The notes: generated by a model from the sequence alone, not told the origin. Shown: positions 25,582-36,788, numbered from the stretch's first letter. The stretch is DNA of 64,000 bases from Aurantiochytrium sp. KH105 (GCA_003116975.1 BGKB01000158.1:1-64000), one strand, 5' to 3'. Program-made: numbers and translations.

Positions 25582-28500
25582 ATGATGCACGATGACGCCC
25601 GCGCCTTTGAGAACGACCAGTTCTACCAGCAGGTCGACAATATGCAGCCTCATCTCGGTGGAGACATCTTGTATAATAATAACGCCACCAGCTCGTCTTA
25701 CTCTGGCCAGGGCATGTCCTACGCACCCCCGGCAGCCATGGATCCGCAATTCTCCACAGGTGGGCTCCCCGACTTTGGCGGCTTCCAGGATCCCTTCTTC
25801 TCAAGTGGACCCTACGGCCAGGACTCCTTTCTCGACATGCCCACCATGAACTCACCGTCGCGACCCCAGTCCCCGGCTCTCGGCATGCACCAAATGTATT
25901 CGCAGCAACAACCGCATCATCAACAACAACCCGTCGCCGCTGCTTCCGACTATGCTGGTAACGGCGAACAGCAACAGCAGCCTAAGCGGCAACTCAAGCG
26001 GTACTCGTCCTCGGCGCTGCAGATGCAAGCCATTGACCAGCTTCTCGAGGGTGGCGACTTTGATTTGCCTCCTGGCGACAACCTCTACTTTCCCATGTCC
26101 ATGGACGTTCCCTCGGCGCCATCCTCCCAGCCGCCAGCCTACAACGACAACTCTTACGCACAACAACAAATGTACATGCCCTCCAGCAGCAGCAGCAGTA
26201 GCAGCAGCGCCAATAATAGCAGTATGCAGGCCGCGTACGCCGCGCCGCCTCCGCCAGCTGGACCTCCACCCATGATGATGCCTACACCCATGCGCAAAAT
26301 GTCGTCCGCCGCAGCCTCTGCCGACGACGACGATGTCACGTCCGCATACGTCCAAATCAAGCTTGCTAGTGGTGGACCCAGACCCGCCAATTTCCGTCTT
26401 GGCCAAAGTGTCGACGGTGTCTTCTTCTTTGAGGCAGCTGGTAATCTCATGGGCGCAGGCGTTCTCATCGGAGACGTTCTCGTTGAAACCGACGGCGAAA
26501 CTATTCCCCCTTCGCTCACCGTTGCCCAGGCATCCGAACGCGTTGCCCGGGCTCGTGTTCTCTGCATGAACCGCGTCACCCCCGTACTCGAAAGTGCGCC
26601 CGCTTCCAACGACCCCTGGATGCTCGACATTGACAATGAGGAATCCGCCTTTTCGATTGTGCCCTTTGACGATGTCGACGACGCCAAGCTCAACGCTGAC
26701 GCAGCTGCCATCGCAGACTCCATGGCCGCTGTCGCTGCCATGGGACCCGCCGCCTCGACGTCTTCCTCTCTTGACTCGAGCAGCACGGGTACCACGGTGG
26801 CCTCTCCCCCTGGTGTCGACGTCACTCCTGCATCGGCGCGCGCTCCCAAACGTCCTGCTCCGCGTTCCACCAGTATTGGTTCCATGTCGACCACCTCGTC
26901 CACGCGGACCAAGCGCACGCGACCCACCTGCGTCTCGGAAGGATGCACAGACGCAGCGCTCAGTGCCGCTGTTGGCTACTGCAAGACGCATGCAATTTAC
27001 ACGTGCAGCACTGAGGGATGCGAGCGCCATGCGCGTCTTAACCAGCAACTGTGCACCATTCATGGTCGCGTCAAGGGACCCGAAACCCAAAGCGGTCGTC
27101 GTCGTTGCAAAATTGAAAACTGCCTCAAGGCAGCGGCCTGCTCGGGACTTTGCAAGGCTCATGGCGGAGGAAAACGTTGCCAAATGCCCGAGTGCACCAA
27201 GGCTGCACAGGGCGCGACCATGCTTTGCGTCGCTCATGGTGGAGGACGTCGCTGCAAGATGGAGGGCTGCAACAAGCTCGATCAGGGTGGCGGCATGTGC
27301 AAGGCCCACGGAGGCGGGCGCCGCTGCACGCATCCCGACTGCCCCAAGTCAGCCCAGGGCCAGGTCCCGTTTTGCATCCAACACGGAGGCGGTGTCCGCT
27401 GCAAGGAAGAGGGCTGCAACAAGCTTGCCGGTGGCGGTGGTCTCTGCCGTGCTCACCGCGCGGGCGGCAAGACGTGCAGTACGCCGGACTGCATGCAGCT
27501 CGCTCACGGCGGCACCAACTATTGCAAGAAACATGGCGGTGGTCGCCGCTGCCGCGAGTCGGGCTGCACGCGTGCCGCGGTTAGCGCCTTCCCGCGTGAT
27601 CTTTGCACCCGGCACGGCGGCGGACGTCGTTGCGCCGAGGAAGGATGCACCAAGTCGGCCGTCGGTCGCACCGATCGCTGCACCGCCCATGGGGGTGGGG
27701 TGCGTTGCGAGATGGACGGCTGCAGCAAAGCCGCCGTCGGCCAAGCCGTCGAGCTTGCCACCACTCCTGGCCAGCCCATGCGTCTTTGCAAAGCTCATGG
27801 AGGCGGGCGTCGCTGCAAGCACCCCGATGGCTGCACTCGCTCTGCCGAAGGCTCGCTTGATCGCTGCAAGGCCCATGGGGGCGGGAAACGCTGCGCCATC
27901 GAGGGCTGCCCTCGTTCGGCTCGTGGATCCACGGCGTACTGTATCACCCATGGAGGAGGGAAACGGTGCATCGTCGACGGCTGCAACACATCGGCTCAGG
28001 GCGCCAAGGGTCTTTGCGTGGCCCATGGCGGCGGTCGCCGCTGCAAGCATGAGGGCTGCGATAAGCTCGACCAGGGCGGCGGGCTTTGCAAAGCTCATGG
28101 CGGTGGGAAACGCTGCCAAGTCGAGGGCTGCCTCAAGGCTGCGCAGGGCAGCGAGGGCTATTGCGTCACCCACGGGGGAGGCCGCCGATGCCGCATGCCT
28201 GGTTGTACCAAGCACGACATCGGCAAGGGCTTCTGCCGTCCCCACGGCCAGACCCGACGCTGCGAGGCTCCGGACTGCGACCGCTATGACGCTGGCGGAG
28301 GATTTTGCAAGGCCCATGGCGGCGGCAAGCGCTGCGCCCACGATGGCTGCGCGCGTGCTGCGGCGGACGCCCGCACCGAGTTTTGCACCGTCCATGGTGG
28401 AGGCAAGCGCTGCGGCGTAGAGAACTGCAACCGTTCCGTGCGCGGAGGCTCCAAGTTTTGCGTCAGCCATGGAGGAGGCCGTCGCTGCCAGGTGCCTGGA

Positions 28501-28962
28501 TGCACCAAGCATGATGCTGGTCGCGGCAAATGCAAGGCCCATGGCGGCGGTCGTCGTTGCCAGTTTGAGGGCTGCCCCAAGTCGGCTACGAGCGCTGGCA
28601 ACAAGCTCTTTTGCATCAAGCACGGTGGCGGACGTCGCTGCCAAGTTCTCAATTGTGAAACCTCGGCCCGCCACGGTTCGGCATACTGCCGTCTGCATCA
28701 AGAGCTCCTTGGCGCCAATGGCTCCTCTTCGGCATCGCAGTCGTCGGCACGTCTTTCGCGTGCACCTTCAATTGCTAGCTCGACGGTCTCGAGCGTCACG
28801 GATGGGAGTCAGGTGAACCCCGCCTCGAACGCTGGCACCCCTGCTCCCCCCATCCAGCGTAGCGCATCGGGCTATCACTATGATAGCTCGGCCTCCAACT
28901 CGATGCAGCTCTCCTCGTCATCTTCCTCTGGCATTGTCGAGCAGATCACCGTCAACCAGTAA
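25582..28962 (+). CDS. 23-module Cys/His repeat protein (WRKY19-like zinc-binding repeats)
   Basis: A 1126-residue protein. Residues 1-275 are disordered and rich in Gln, Ser, Asn, Met and Pro, like an activation or scaffold region. Residues about 250-330 contain a compact segment (AYVQIKLASGGPRPANFRLG through LIGDVLVETDGE) that resembles part of a PDZ-like fold; this is tentative. Residues 450-1039 carry 23 consecutive modules of the form C-x4-C-x(8-19)-C-x2-H, joined by HGGG[RKV]RC linkers; module 12 has one extra residue. The Cys/Cys/Cys/His spacing implies one metal ion per module. Proteins with these repeats in oomycetes and other stramenopiles are usually annotated 'WRKY19-like', but no WRKYGQK motif is present. 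DNA, RNA or protein binding are all possible. The frame opens at 25510; the ATG at 25582 is preferred, with an A-rich context (ggaaaa). There are no introns. Confidence 0.85.
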   Translation: MMHDDARAFENDQFYQQVDNMQPHLGGDILYNNNATSSSYSGQGMSYAPPAAMDPQFSTGGLPDFGGFQDPFFSSGPYGQDSFLDMPTMNSPSRPQSPALGMHQMYSQQQPHHQQQPVAAASDYAGNGEQQQQPKRQLKRYSSSALQMQAIDQLLEGGDFDLPPGDNLYFPMSMDVPSAPSSQPPAYNDNSYAQQQMYMPSSSSSSSSSANNSSMQAAYAAPPPPAGPPPMMMPTPMRKMSSAAASADDDDVTSAYVQIKLASGGPRPANFRLGQSVDGVFFFEAAGNLMGAGVLIGDVLVETDGETIPPSLTVAQASERVARARVLCMNRVTPVLESAPASNDPWMLDIDNEESAFSIVPFDDVDDAKLNADAAAIADSMAAVAAMGPAASTSSSLDSSSTGTTVASPPGVDVTPASARAPKRPAPRSTSIGSMSTTSSTRTKRTRPTCVSEGCTDAALSAAVGYCKTHAIYTCSTEGCERHARLNQQLCTIHGRVKGPETQSGRRRCKIENCLKAAACSGLCKAHGGGKRCQMPECTKAAQGATMLCVAHGGGRRCKMEGCNKLDQGGGMCKAHGGGRRCTHPDCPKSAQGQVPFCIQHGGGVRCKEEGCNKLAGGGGLCRAHRAGGKTCSTPDCMQLAHGGTNYCKKHGGGRRCRESGCTRAAVSAFPRDLCTRHGGGRRCAEEGCTKSAVGRTDRCTAHGGGVRCEMDGCSKAAVGQAVELATTPGQPMRLCKAHGGGRRCKHPDGCTRSAEGSLDRCKAHGGGKRCAIEGCPRSARGSTAYCITHGGGKRCIVDGCNTSAQGAKGLCVAHGGGRRCKHEGCDKLDQGGGLCKAHGGGKRCQVEGCLKAAQGSEGYCVTHGGGRRCRMPGCTKHDIGKGFCRPHGQTRRCEAPDCDRYDAGGGFCKAHGGGKRCAHDGCARAAADARTEFCTVHGGGKRCGVENCNRSVRGGSKFCVSHGGGRRCQVPGCTKHDAGRGKCKAHGGGRRCQFEGCPKSATSAGNKLFCIKHGGGRRCQVLNCETSARHGSAYCRLHQELLGANGSSSASQSSARLSRAPSIASSTVSSVTDGSQVNPASNAGTPAPPIQRSASGYHYDSSASNSMQLSSSSSSGIVEQITVNQ
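26929..28698 (+). repeat. Coding array of 23 Cys/His modules
   Basis: Tandem units of about 72-80 bp, each encoding C-x4-C ... C-x2-HGGG[RK]R. Most share the words tgcaaggctcatgg(c/a)gg or close variants. DNA identity between units is moderate, so the array is old or under recoding pressure rather than freshly amplified. Confidence 0.85.
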
Positions 28963-29206
28963 GAATGTGTGTATTTCCTGGCTCTTTGGAAAGGGACTTC
29001 AGCCAGGCAAAATATGCATATTTCTCCTTGAACAAATCTATCACAAACTTTTCCACTGTAAAGTTCATGTCAATGATACTCTTACTTTTCCTGTCTCTAC
29101 ACACTGCCGACCTTGTCTGCAAATCCTTTTGCTTTGCTTCTCTTCTCGAAAAAAAAAAAAAGCCTTTTCGTCCTGACTGGCGCCAGCTTTCTATTCATGC
29201 TCGACT
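28963..29206. other. Short convergent intergenic region
   Basis: Separates the stops of the Cys/His repeat gene (+) and the LRR gene (-). It is AT-rich with an A12 run near 29150. I see no gene. Confidence 0.6.
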
Positions 29207-30187
29207 TTATGTCCTTGCTGGAGGTCGGCTTTTTCGGCTCAACATGCGTTTCTTGTCTTTGAGGTCTTTCGTGAGCGCGTCGAGCTGGGCGCTGATCGAA
29301 CTCAGCGATGGTAGTGGATCACGCTCCTCCTCAATTTTGTTCGTGCTTGCCTCTTTTTTAGATGAAGGAATAGTACAGGAATCCATCAATTTTACGCGAT
29401 CTTCATCGACTTTGCCCTCATCGGGCATAGTGTTCCTTTCGGCCATGGCATGGTGCTCTTCGTCCAACGTTTCTTGGAGTGAAACCTCTTCGGAGACCCT
29501 ATCCATATCACTGACTTCTTCAGGATGGGTTTGGTGGTGGTCACAATTGTTGACATAACTCTTGATTGCAGAGCCATCATTTTCTGAACTTAAATCAATG
29601 TTGTGATCGCAAAGGAGTGTGGAAAAGTCTCTATCGTCAGGTTTTCCAACATCTTTTTCCTCGTTCGTGTCGTTCTCGTCAACATCATTATTGTCATCAG
29701 CATCATCATCACAAGCTGTTTTCGATGCAATTGGCTCTTCCTGTAATGGATTGCCGACGAGCTCAAGGTGCTGAAGGCGACGCTCAAGGTTAACGGGTAC
29801 CATCTTGATGTTATTGTGTTGTGCCCATACGATAGAGATGCGATCGCACGCAAGCAATGGCTCTAACCCCGTTATACTATTGTGCGCGCAATCAAGTTCG
29901 CGTAAATTCACCAGAGCCTCGATACCATCGAGTCGACTTAGTTTCGCATGACTGACGCAAAGTCTAGAGAGCAAAGTAAAGGGCCTGAGCCCACTTAAGC
30001 TGTCGATTTCCGTGAAGCGAGCCCGCAAGACCCGTACCAGACCCGCGTACCCGCCCAGTACACGTGCAAGGACGTCCGCGTTCACATTTTCCTGATTGCT
30101 CACGTTGACTTCTTCGAGCAGCGACTGCTTCACGACCTCCGACGAGCAGGCATCGACGCGCCGACGCACGCGGGTTACGCTCGCCAT
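29207..30187 (-). CDS. Acidic leucine-rich repeat protein (SDS22-type LRRs)
   Basis: A 326-residue protein. ATG 30187 (MASVTRVRRRVDACSS) is preferred over 30277, because the 30 extra residues look unstructured and the context aaaATGGCG is good. Residues about 60-155 hold four SDS22-like LRRs, for example LLSRLCVSHAKLSRLDGIEA and LRELDCAHNSITGLEPL. They are followed by a cap-like QHLELVGNPLQEEP, as in U2A'/LRRcap-type proteins. Residues 165-300 are strongly acidic (Asp/Glu runs) and disordered. The C-terminus is a short basic helix (LTKDLKDKKRMLSRKSR). The architecture resembles small LRR adaptors or ANP32-like proteins, but I cannot assign a specific orthologue. It diverges from the small gene at 30701. 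Confidence 0.75.
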   Translation of the reverse strand: MASVTRVRRRVDACSSEVVKQSLLEEVNVSNQENVNADVLARVLGGYAGLVRVLRARFTEIDSLSGLRPFTLLSRLCVSHAKLSRLDGIEALVNLRELDCAHNSITGLEPLLACDRISIVWAQHNNIKMVPVNLERRLQHLELVGNPLQEEPIASKTACDDDADDNNDVDENDTNEEKDVGKPDDRDFSTLLCDHNIDLSSENDGSAIKSYVNNCDHHQTHPEEVSDMDRVSEEVSLQETLDEEHHAMAERNTMPDEGKVDEDRVKLMDSCTIPSSKKEASTNKIEEERDPLPSLSSISAQLDALTKDLKDKKRMLSRKSRPPART

Positions 30188-30700
30188 TTTTCTCTTTTGG
30201 CTTGACGCGCTTGATCGCACGAGGGAACAGCCAGCGCAGGCTGATCTCAATTTTCGTAACGGCACGAAACCAAACATCCAAAAAAATCTTCTTTGGCCGC
30301 CTCAGCAAAATGCACTTCTTTCTCTCCGTGCCTACGAGGAATTTATGGTTTTTAATCAAATCAACGTGCGCTAAAAGGATCATCTTCGCCTTGGAGAACG
30401 TGCATGCCCTAATAGCGATCCTGCAGGCACAGACTCTAAAAGCTGTTCTAGCAACCCAATTGTTCGACAACCCAAATTACAAGCGCAACCCGTTTTACAA
30501 GCGCAACCCAAATTCCATGCGCAACCCGTTTTCTAAGCGAAACCCAAATCCCAAGCGCAACCCTTTTTTGAAGCGCAACCCGTTTTCTAAGCGCAACCCA
30601 AATTCCAAGCACAACCCTCTTTTCGAGCCCCATCATCTTCATCATCGCATCACAACGATGGCAAAGAGCAAAAACCCCGCCCAAGTCCGCGCGCCACAAG
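30188..30700. promoter_or_regulatory. Divergent intergenic region with 18-nt repeats
   Basis: This lies between the starts of the LRR gene (-) and the small gene (+), so it should contain both promoters. Its right half is occupied by the 18-nt repeat array at 30468-30620. An ATG at 30658 with a purine context lies 43 bp before the chosen start of the downstream gene but in another frame. Confidence 0.45.
30468..30620 (+). repeat. 18-nt tandem repeat, about eight units
   Basis: Units alternate between two types, gcgcaacccgttttctaa and gcgcaacccaaattccaa. If translated they would give alternating RNPFxK and RNPNxK hexapeptides. One frame is open across them from 30202 but does not lead into the next gene's frame. 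I read it as a promoter or leader minisatellite. Confidence 0.75.
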
Positions 30701-31414
30701 ATGCTGCGCGGGGCGGCGGGCGCGCGGGGGCTGGCCAGCAAGGCGACGCGCGCCGCCAAGAAGCGGCGCAGGAACGACGGCGCGCAGCGGCTCCAGCGCG
30801 AGCAGCAGCAGCGGCGCGAGCAGGTGGCGGGGCCGGCCGGCTTGCGCCAGCAGCGGCTGGCCGCGGCGAACGAAGAGCGCCGCCTCGCCGACCGCGCGGC
30901 GAGGCTCGCTCGAGAAGCGCGAAACCCAGAGCCGAGCCGGCAGCGCGCCATTTGGCCGGATGGCGGCACTATTATGCCCTCTTCCAAGGCTCGTGCACCG
31001 CGGAGGATACAGACCAAGCAGCGCGTCCCGCCCGAGGGCGTCAACGCGCTGGCCCTTATGGAGGGCTCCGCCAAACTCTGGGCCAAGACCGCCAGCCGCC
31101 TCGAAGACGCCGGAAACCTCTCCGCCAAAGATTACGAAGCAGCTTATGCTCAGGCCGTGGCCGCACGGAATCTAGCCATCACCTCCAAGTGCGAGTGCCG
31201 TGTGCTCATGGCCGATGCCGCTTGCACGGCTGGGGCCAAAATGATCTACTCTGACCTGCTCAATCGCGCGGATCTCATTCACGCCCGTATTAACGAAAGC
31301 CTCGGCGAGGTACCTCGTCGTCGCGCATCCTCTTCCTCGCGAATGGCGGTGCGTGCTTTATCCGCCGGCGCTCTCGTTTCCGCGACGATTGCTGCCTTGG
31401 CATTCATTCTTTGA
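30701..31414 (+). CDS. Small basic protein with coiled coil and C-terminal hydrophobic tail
   Basis: A 237-residue protein I do not recognise. Residues 10-75 are very basic and Gln/Arg/Ala-rich (KKRRRNDGAQRLQREQQQRR), probably a coiled coil. Residues 110-205 have balanced composition with a likely helical hairpin (ALMEGSAKLWAKTASRLED, DYEAAYAQAVAARNLAI) and three cysteines. The last 20 residues (RALSAGALVSATIAALAFIL) are hydrophobic and end at the stop, which suggests a tail-anchored membrane protein. The start is uncertain: an ATG at 30658 in another frame begins a plausible basic peptide, and a one-base difference near 30695 would join it to this frame. No family is assigned. Confidence 0.5.
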   Translation: MLRGAAGARGLASKATRAAKKRRRNDGAQRLQREQQQRREQVAGPAGLRQQRLAAANEERRLADRAARLAREARNPEPSRQRAIWPDGGTIMPSSKARAPRRIQTKQRVPPEGVNALALMEGSAKLWAKTASRLEDAGNLSAKDYEAAYAQAVAARNLAITSKCECRVLMADAACTAGAKMIYSDLLNRADLIHARINESLGEVPRRRASSSSRMAVRALSAGALVSATIAALAFIL

Positions 31415-32320
31415 TGGTAAAACCAAGTCTTCTTCTGCCCGGCTGCCTGCCGGAATCATGCGCGACGGAGAAGGCGATAGAGTATGAACATGTGTATTTG
31501 TGTATAGAAGTAGCGGGGATGAGCTCCACCTCCTCGACATCCACTGCAAGGGAAAGCTCGGGCCCAGGCAACCTGGCACGGCGACAACAACGAAATGCAT
31601 GACCTCGGTGGTCTCATCGCTTGGCCGATACGGCACAATGCTCGGACTGTACCGGCAGGTCCTGGAGATGAAACGCCCAGACTGTACCAGGATGGAGGTT
31701 GTCGAAACTTATCAATTCGCTCATGAGCTGAGCTGTACCAGGAGGTCCTCGAGACGAACGAGGAAGAGCTCGAGCTGAAGCACGGGCATCTATCTGGCCG
31801 TCATGCCGTGTTGAGTGTAGTTCGTGTTGATCGTCCAGAAACGATTCGTGGATGCACGCATGCCAACAAGGCTTAGAAGATTCTTGGCGTCGATTTCGTC
31901 TCAGAAGAAATGTTTCTCGATATTGCTCACAAAAGCGCGGAGCGAGGCAGGGTCGTATTGCTGGCAACCATGTGGAGGCCGCTTCAGCGCTCACAAAGGC
32001 TGTAGAGAATCGAGAGACACTGCTGGGCCCAGAGTGTGGTCTGACTGCAAAGTCGCTGTGTTTGACTCGTGGTAGCAACGCATGACACTTATTTTTTGGC
32101 ATTCGTCAGGCCACGAACCACGAAGTCTGGTTATAATAATACCAGAGCTAAATATTAAGAGATCAGGTAAACAAGGGTTGAAGGTCCGGTCAAAACTCTT
32201 GGAAAAGATGTTTCTTCACCTAGAGCTTGCGTGTGTGATTCATTTATTCATTCATTCATTCAAGAGTGTTGTTATTTTCATGAGCTGTCTGGACTGAGCA
32301 CTTGGGCCAGCCAGCCAGGA

Positions 32321-32350
32321 ATGATGATGATGATGATGATGATGATGATG
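32321..32350. repeat. ATG trinucleotide repeat (10 copies)
   Basis: Ten perfect atg units in non-coding sequence, shortly after an attc tetranucleotide run at 32240-32262. Confidence 0.9.
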
Positions 32351-33875
32351 GTCATTGGCCATAATGGTCCGAAATTGGAGATAGCTGGCGTTTACATTTA
32401 GCGAGCCTGAAAGTCCGTTGCCTTTTTTTTTGCGTCCACGTATACGCAGAGGGCCTAAACGTCAAGCAATTTGCATTGCAGCACCGGAATGACTACGAAT
32501 GCGTCTTCGCGTCGAACGCTTGTAAGAAGGACGCGTGTGCTCTCTGTCTTCAGAGCACCACGTTGAGACAGTCGCAGTATGTGTGTTAAAGGCGTTCGTC
32601 TGGACCGCAAGGCATTCCACGTCTACAAGACAAGCGGGGCACGAGAGGAGCTCGGGGCCAGAAAGCTTCCGCCACCGATGATCGCGTACGTTTCCACGAC
32701 GGCTGAGTTCGTCGCCATCGCTCCGGCCGATCGATCGATCTACCAGCCACCATGGCCCCTCCTTCGAGTAGCCGGCTCTTCCCATGGCGTGCTGTGCTTC
32801 TCAAATGCGTCGAGGCTCCATCGGGGCTCCTTCGGGTTCTTCTTCATCATCATTGCGCCGCTGCCTGCGTTCCGGCGGAGGTGGCCGGCGGTGTCCGCGC
32901 TGCATCCTCCGTGCCGCAAAGTCCAAAGCGCGCCGCAGTTATAACGGCGGCGCTTTGATTCAGGCCCCTGCGCGGCCCGTCCTGGTGGGCCTCGCCCGGG
33001 CGCGGCGGCGGGCGAGCGCGTCCCAACGGCCGCGTCCCTGCGGGTCCCCGCCGGTAGGCGTCCCACACCCCGCGCGATCCCCGCTGCCAGAAGAAGCAGC
33101 CGCGGCGCATTGCCTTAAGCTGTGGGTTGCCATACCCCTGTGCGCCCGCAGCGCGCCCTCGTCGTAGCTTCAGAATTTTACCCCAAGGGCAAGCTTCGAG
33201 AGACCCGTCAGCGAGCTGGCCGCAGCAGGCTGCAGCGACTGTGGGGAAATGAAAGCCGCGCGAGGGGAAGCAGGCGATCGCTCGATCGCTGGGTCAATCG
33301 GATCGACGTCTGCGCTTGCTTTATTTGCTTTTTTGCTTGCTTGCTTGCTGAAGCGTCTTTCCTTTGTTCTCGCGCCGCGCTACGCGAGTCTGGCAAAGCC
33401 GAGTGTTAAGTCCACTCGGGCCGCCAGGCCGGCTGGCCAGCCAGCCAGCCAGCCAACCGACTGGCCACTTTCACTCAGGCGAACGAGCGAGGCGCAGTCG
33501 CTAGTCGCCGTCGCTGTCTGCCGCGTACAACCGCCTCTGCAGCGAGTTCGACTGCTAGCGATCCGGCTAGCAATGGCTAGCGCCACTCGAGAGGCGAGCT
33601 GGGGCGCGCCTGCCCAACGGAGTTGGGCGATGCGAACGATCTCATTATCTTCACACGAGTCCGACTCCATCGCCAGACCCGCCATCGCCCCAAGAAGAAC
33701 CTGAAGGACCTAAAGAAGAAGAAAAAGAAGGAGAAGCAGCGCTGGCGGACACAACGCGGGGGGCTGCTTTGGCTGTCGGTAACAGCCGCCAGCGGGCCAA
33801 GCCACCTTTGGCCATAGCCAACACACCCGAAGATTGGCAGTTGCAGATGTTTAGCTGCTTTTACATCTTCTATGG

Positions 33876-33911
33876 CGGCCAGCCAGCTAGCCAGACAGCC
33901 AGACAGCCAGA

Positions 33912-33943
<32 letters not shown>

Positions 33944-33944
33944 A
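33876..33944. repeat. CCAG/ACAG tetranucleotide tract
   Basis: ccagccag and acagccag units in tandem. Short ccag runs are scattered through the GC-rich intergenic parts of this window (18779-18800, 19856-19872, 33434-33456, 37003-37020), suggesting a favoured slippage motif in this genome. Confidence 0.85.
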
Positions 33945-34310
33945 GTCGCCTGGTGGGTGTTGGCAGCCACATGGCCACTGCCATCAGCGAGAAGGTCGCA
34001 CTCGCCATGGTCGGCGTCTTAGCCAACGGTGCGCGTCGTGCTGGCGTGCTGCTTGCAGTGGCCGCGATCCAGACGAGTGTGTCGCGCGCAGAGAAAAGAA
34101 GCTGCTCAGCCCACCGCGTGCTCCCGCAGCAAGCGGCTCTCGCCTTGGCTGTGGAAGCTGCAGTACAAGTGCAGCAAGCTTGACAACGACAGCACTACTA
34201 CTTCCCAAACGCCGTCGATCAATGGACACGCCGTCGAGCTGGCTGCTGGCTGCAGCCAGCTGACAGTGACTGGCTGGCTGGCTAGCTTGCTGGCTTGCAT
34301 GCGATAGATG

Positions 34311-34386
34311 GCTCGGCTTGGCTCGGCTTGGCTTGGCTTGGCTTCTCTTGGATTGGCTTCTTTGGCTTCTCTTGGCTTGGCTGGCC
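34311..34386. repeat. Degenerate GGCTT pentanucleotide tract
   Basis: Variants of ggctt, ggctc and ggattggcttc repeated over 75 bp of non-coding sequence. Confidence 0.8.
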
Positions 34387-36304
34387 AGGCAGTTGGCCAC
34401 CGCCGGGGCGCAAATCTTTGCATCGGTCTACAGCCACGAACGAGCTCCACCGCCGCTCGTGCCAGCCCCCCCCCCCCCTTCCCTTCACCAACACGCACCA
34501 ACTTGAACATAACATAGTGTGGTCGGCGATGCTTCGTTCTACTAGCTCATCAACAAACAATCGCAATCGCTCCTCCGATCGTTCGTTCTTGAGCCAAGCA
34601 ATCGATCCAACGATGGCCACCATCCATGCCGCCACCGGCCACACCAACCATCCTGTCAGTCGCGTGCCGGGTCTTTCGCCGCGCGCTGCACCGGCCCGGG
34701 TCTTTCGCCCTTGGGTCTTTCGCCGCCTCGCGCGTCGCCCTGCCGCCTCTTTTCCCGCCCGCTGCGCCACCCGCCGGTGCAGAGCCCCGGGCCGCAGGTT
34801 CTCGGTGCGTTCGCGCGGCGTCCTCCCCCAACTCTCCCTCCCGGTGGGGATGGCAACGGCCCGGGCCTCGGCCCGGAGGCGCCCTGCCTGCGCCGCGACG
34901 GCTGCGTGCACACGCACAAGCCTCCGCCAGCTGCAGCGTGCCGCGAGGGCCGCAGACCGTCCGACGGCGCAGAGCGGAGGCGGAGGCAGAGGCAGAGGCA
35001 GACGCGAAGATCTCCAGAGAGAGCCACGCCGCCGATTGGGTGACGTGCCATGGACGGCGATGGCAATTCTTCGAGACGTCTGCGCAGCGCAGGGCGCGGC
35101 ACGAGCCCGGCTCGCTGAGTACCCGCTGAGTACCTGCGGAACTGCGGCGCTTTTCACACGCACACAGTCGCGCCCGCAGCCGCACGCGCCTCGCTGCGCA
35201 CACAGCGCGCTCCATGCTGTGGGCGAAAGCGAGGGACGAGCGAGCGAGCGAGCAGGGGGGCGAGTGGAGTCGGGGAAGTGAAGCGGCGAAGCAGCGCGAA
35301 GCAGCGCGGCCGCGCGGGGACGGAGGCCGCGCCACCCGGTGACGACGCGGGAGCGACGGGTGGCTGGCAGAGGGCAGGCCGAGCTGGCGCCCAAGAGGAG
35401 CGCCCGCAATTTGCCTCTGCCGGCAGAATGAAAGAGCAGAGCAAACCAGAGCAAAGCAGGGCAGGGCGCTCGCGGTCGCTGCTAAACAGTGTCCGCGCCT
35501 GCAGAGCGTCTTTCAAGCGAGGTCTTTCGCCGGAACGCGGTGGCCGAGTCGGATCGCGACGGACGATAACTTGTGGAGAATAATGCCGCTGTCGTACCTA
35601 CTTGCCTAGTTTCTTCCTTTCTTTCTTTCTTTCTTTCCTTCTGCGTATACGCGTGCCGGCGATGGGCTCGAAGCGCGGTCGGCTCCGCGGCGGACGGCGA
35701 GCAAAGCGACGAGCTGGCTGGCCACGCCGGGCTAAGCCCGCACGGGGAGGGAGCACGAGGGAGGGCCCGGGAGGAAGGGAAGGGGGGGGCGTCGCGCGCA
35801 CGAAAGAGGTAGAAAGGCAAGCACGCAGGGCGGTGGTGGAAAAGCGTAGCCGAGGCTGCGCCCCTATGCGGGCCCGTCGTTCGCGTTTGCGTGGCGGTTT
35901 GGCAAAGCTAGAGGCCCCTCAAGAGCGGGGCGCGACGCACCTGACTGCGGGGATGAAAGACCCCAGTCCCACACCTGGTGGGGCGGCCAGACGGGCCGCA
36001 GTGGCCAGCCGGCCGCCTCGGCTACCGCCGAGAGAGTGGCAAGAGGGAGAGCCTGGTCTCCCCCCTGCCTGCGCTCCGCGTCCTCGCTCGGGGGCCTTCG
36101 CTTGCTGAGGATCAATTTCTGGGCTGCTTGCGGCACGGGCAGCGCGCAGCTGGGGGCGGACGTGTCCTCGCTTTGGCCATCCCCGACCGGAGCGGACGGC
36201 TCGCGAGAGATGGCTACGACTCGGCTCGGGAGGCCGTCGCTGGCTCCCTGTTTTCCTTACCAAAACGCACTTTGATCTTAGTGCGTGTGTTAGTCACTCA
36301 TAAT

Positions 36305-36788
<484 letters not shown>

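Noticed and set aside
26926-28703. Long frames in other phases over the Cys/His array (for example 27349-28701 minus strand)
   Set aside because: Regular Ala/Ser/Pro-rich shadows caused by the periodic repeat on the coding strand.
35538-35590. tRNA-Leu-like ggtggccgagtcgg word
   Set aside because: No B-box follows within tRNA distance and no cloverleaf forms.
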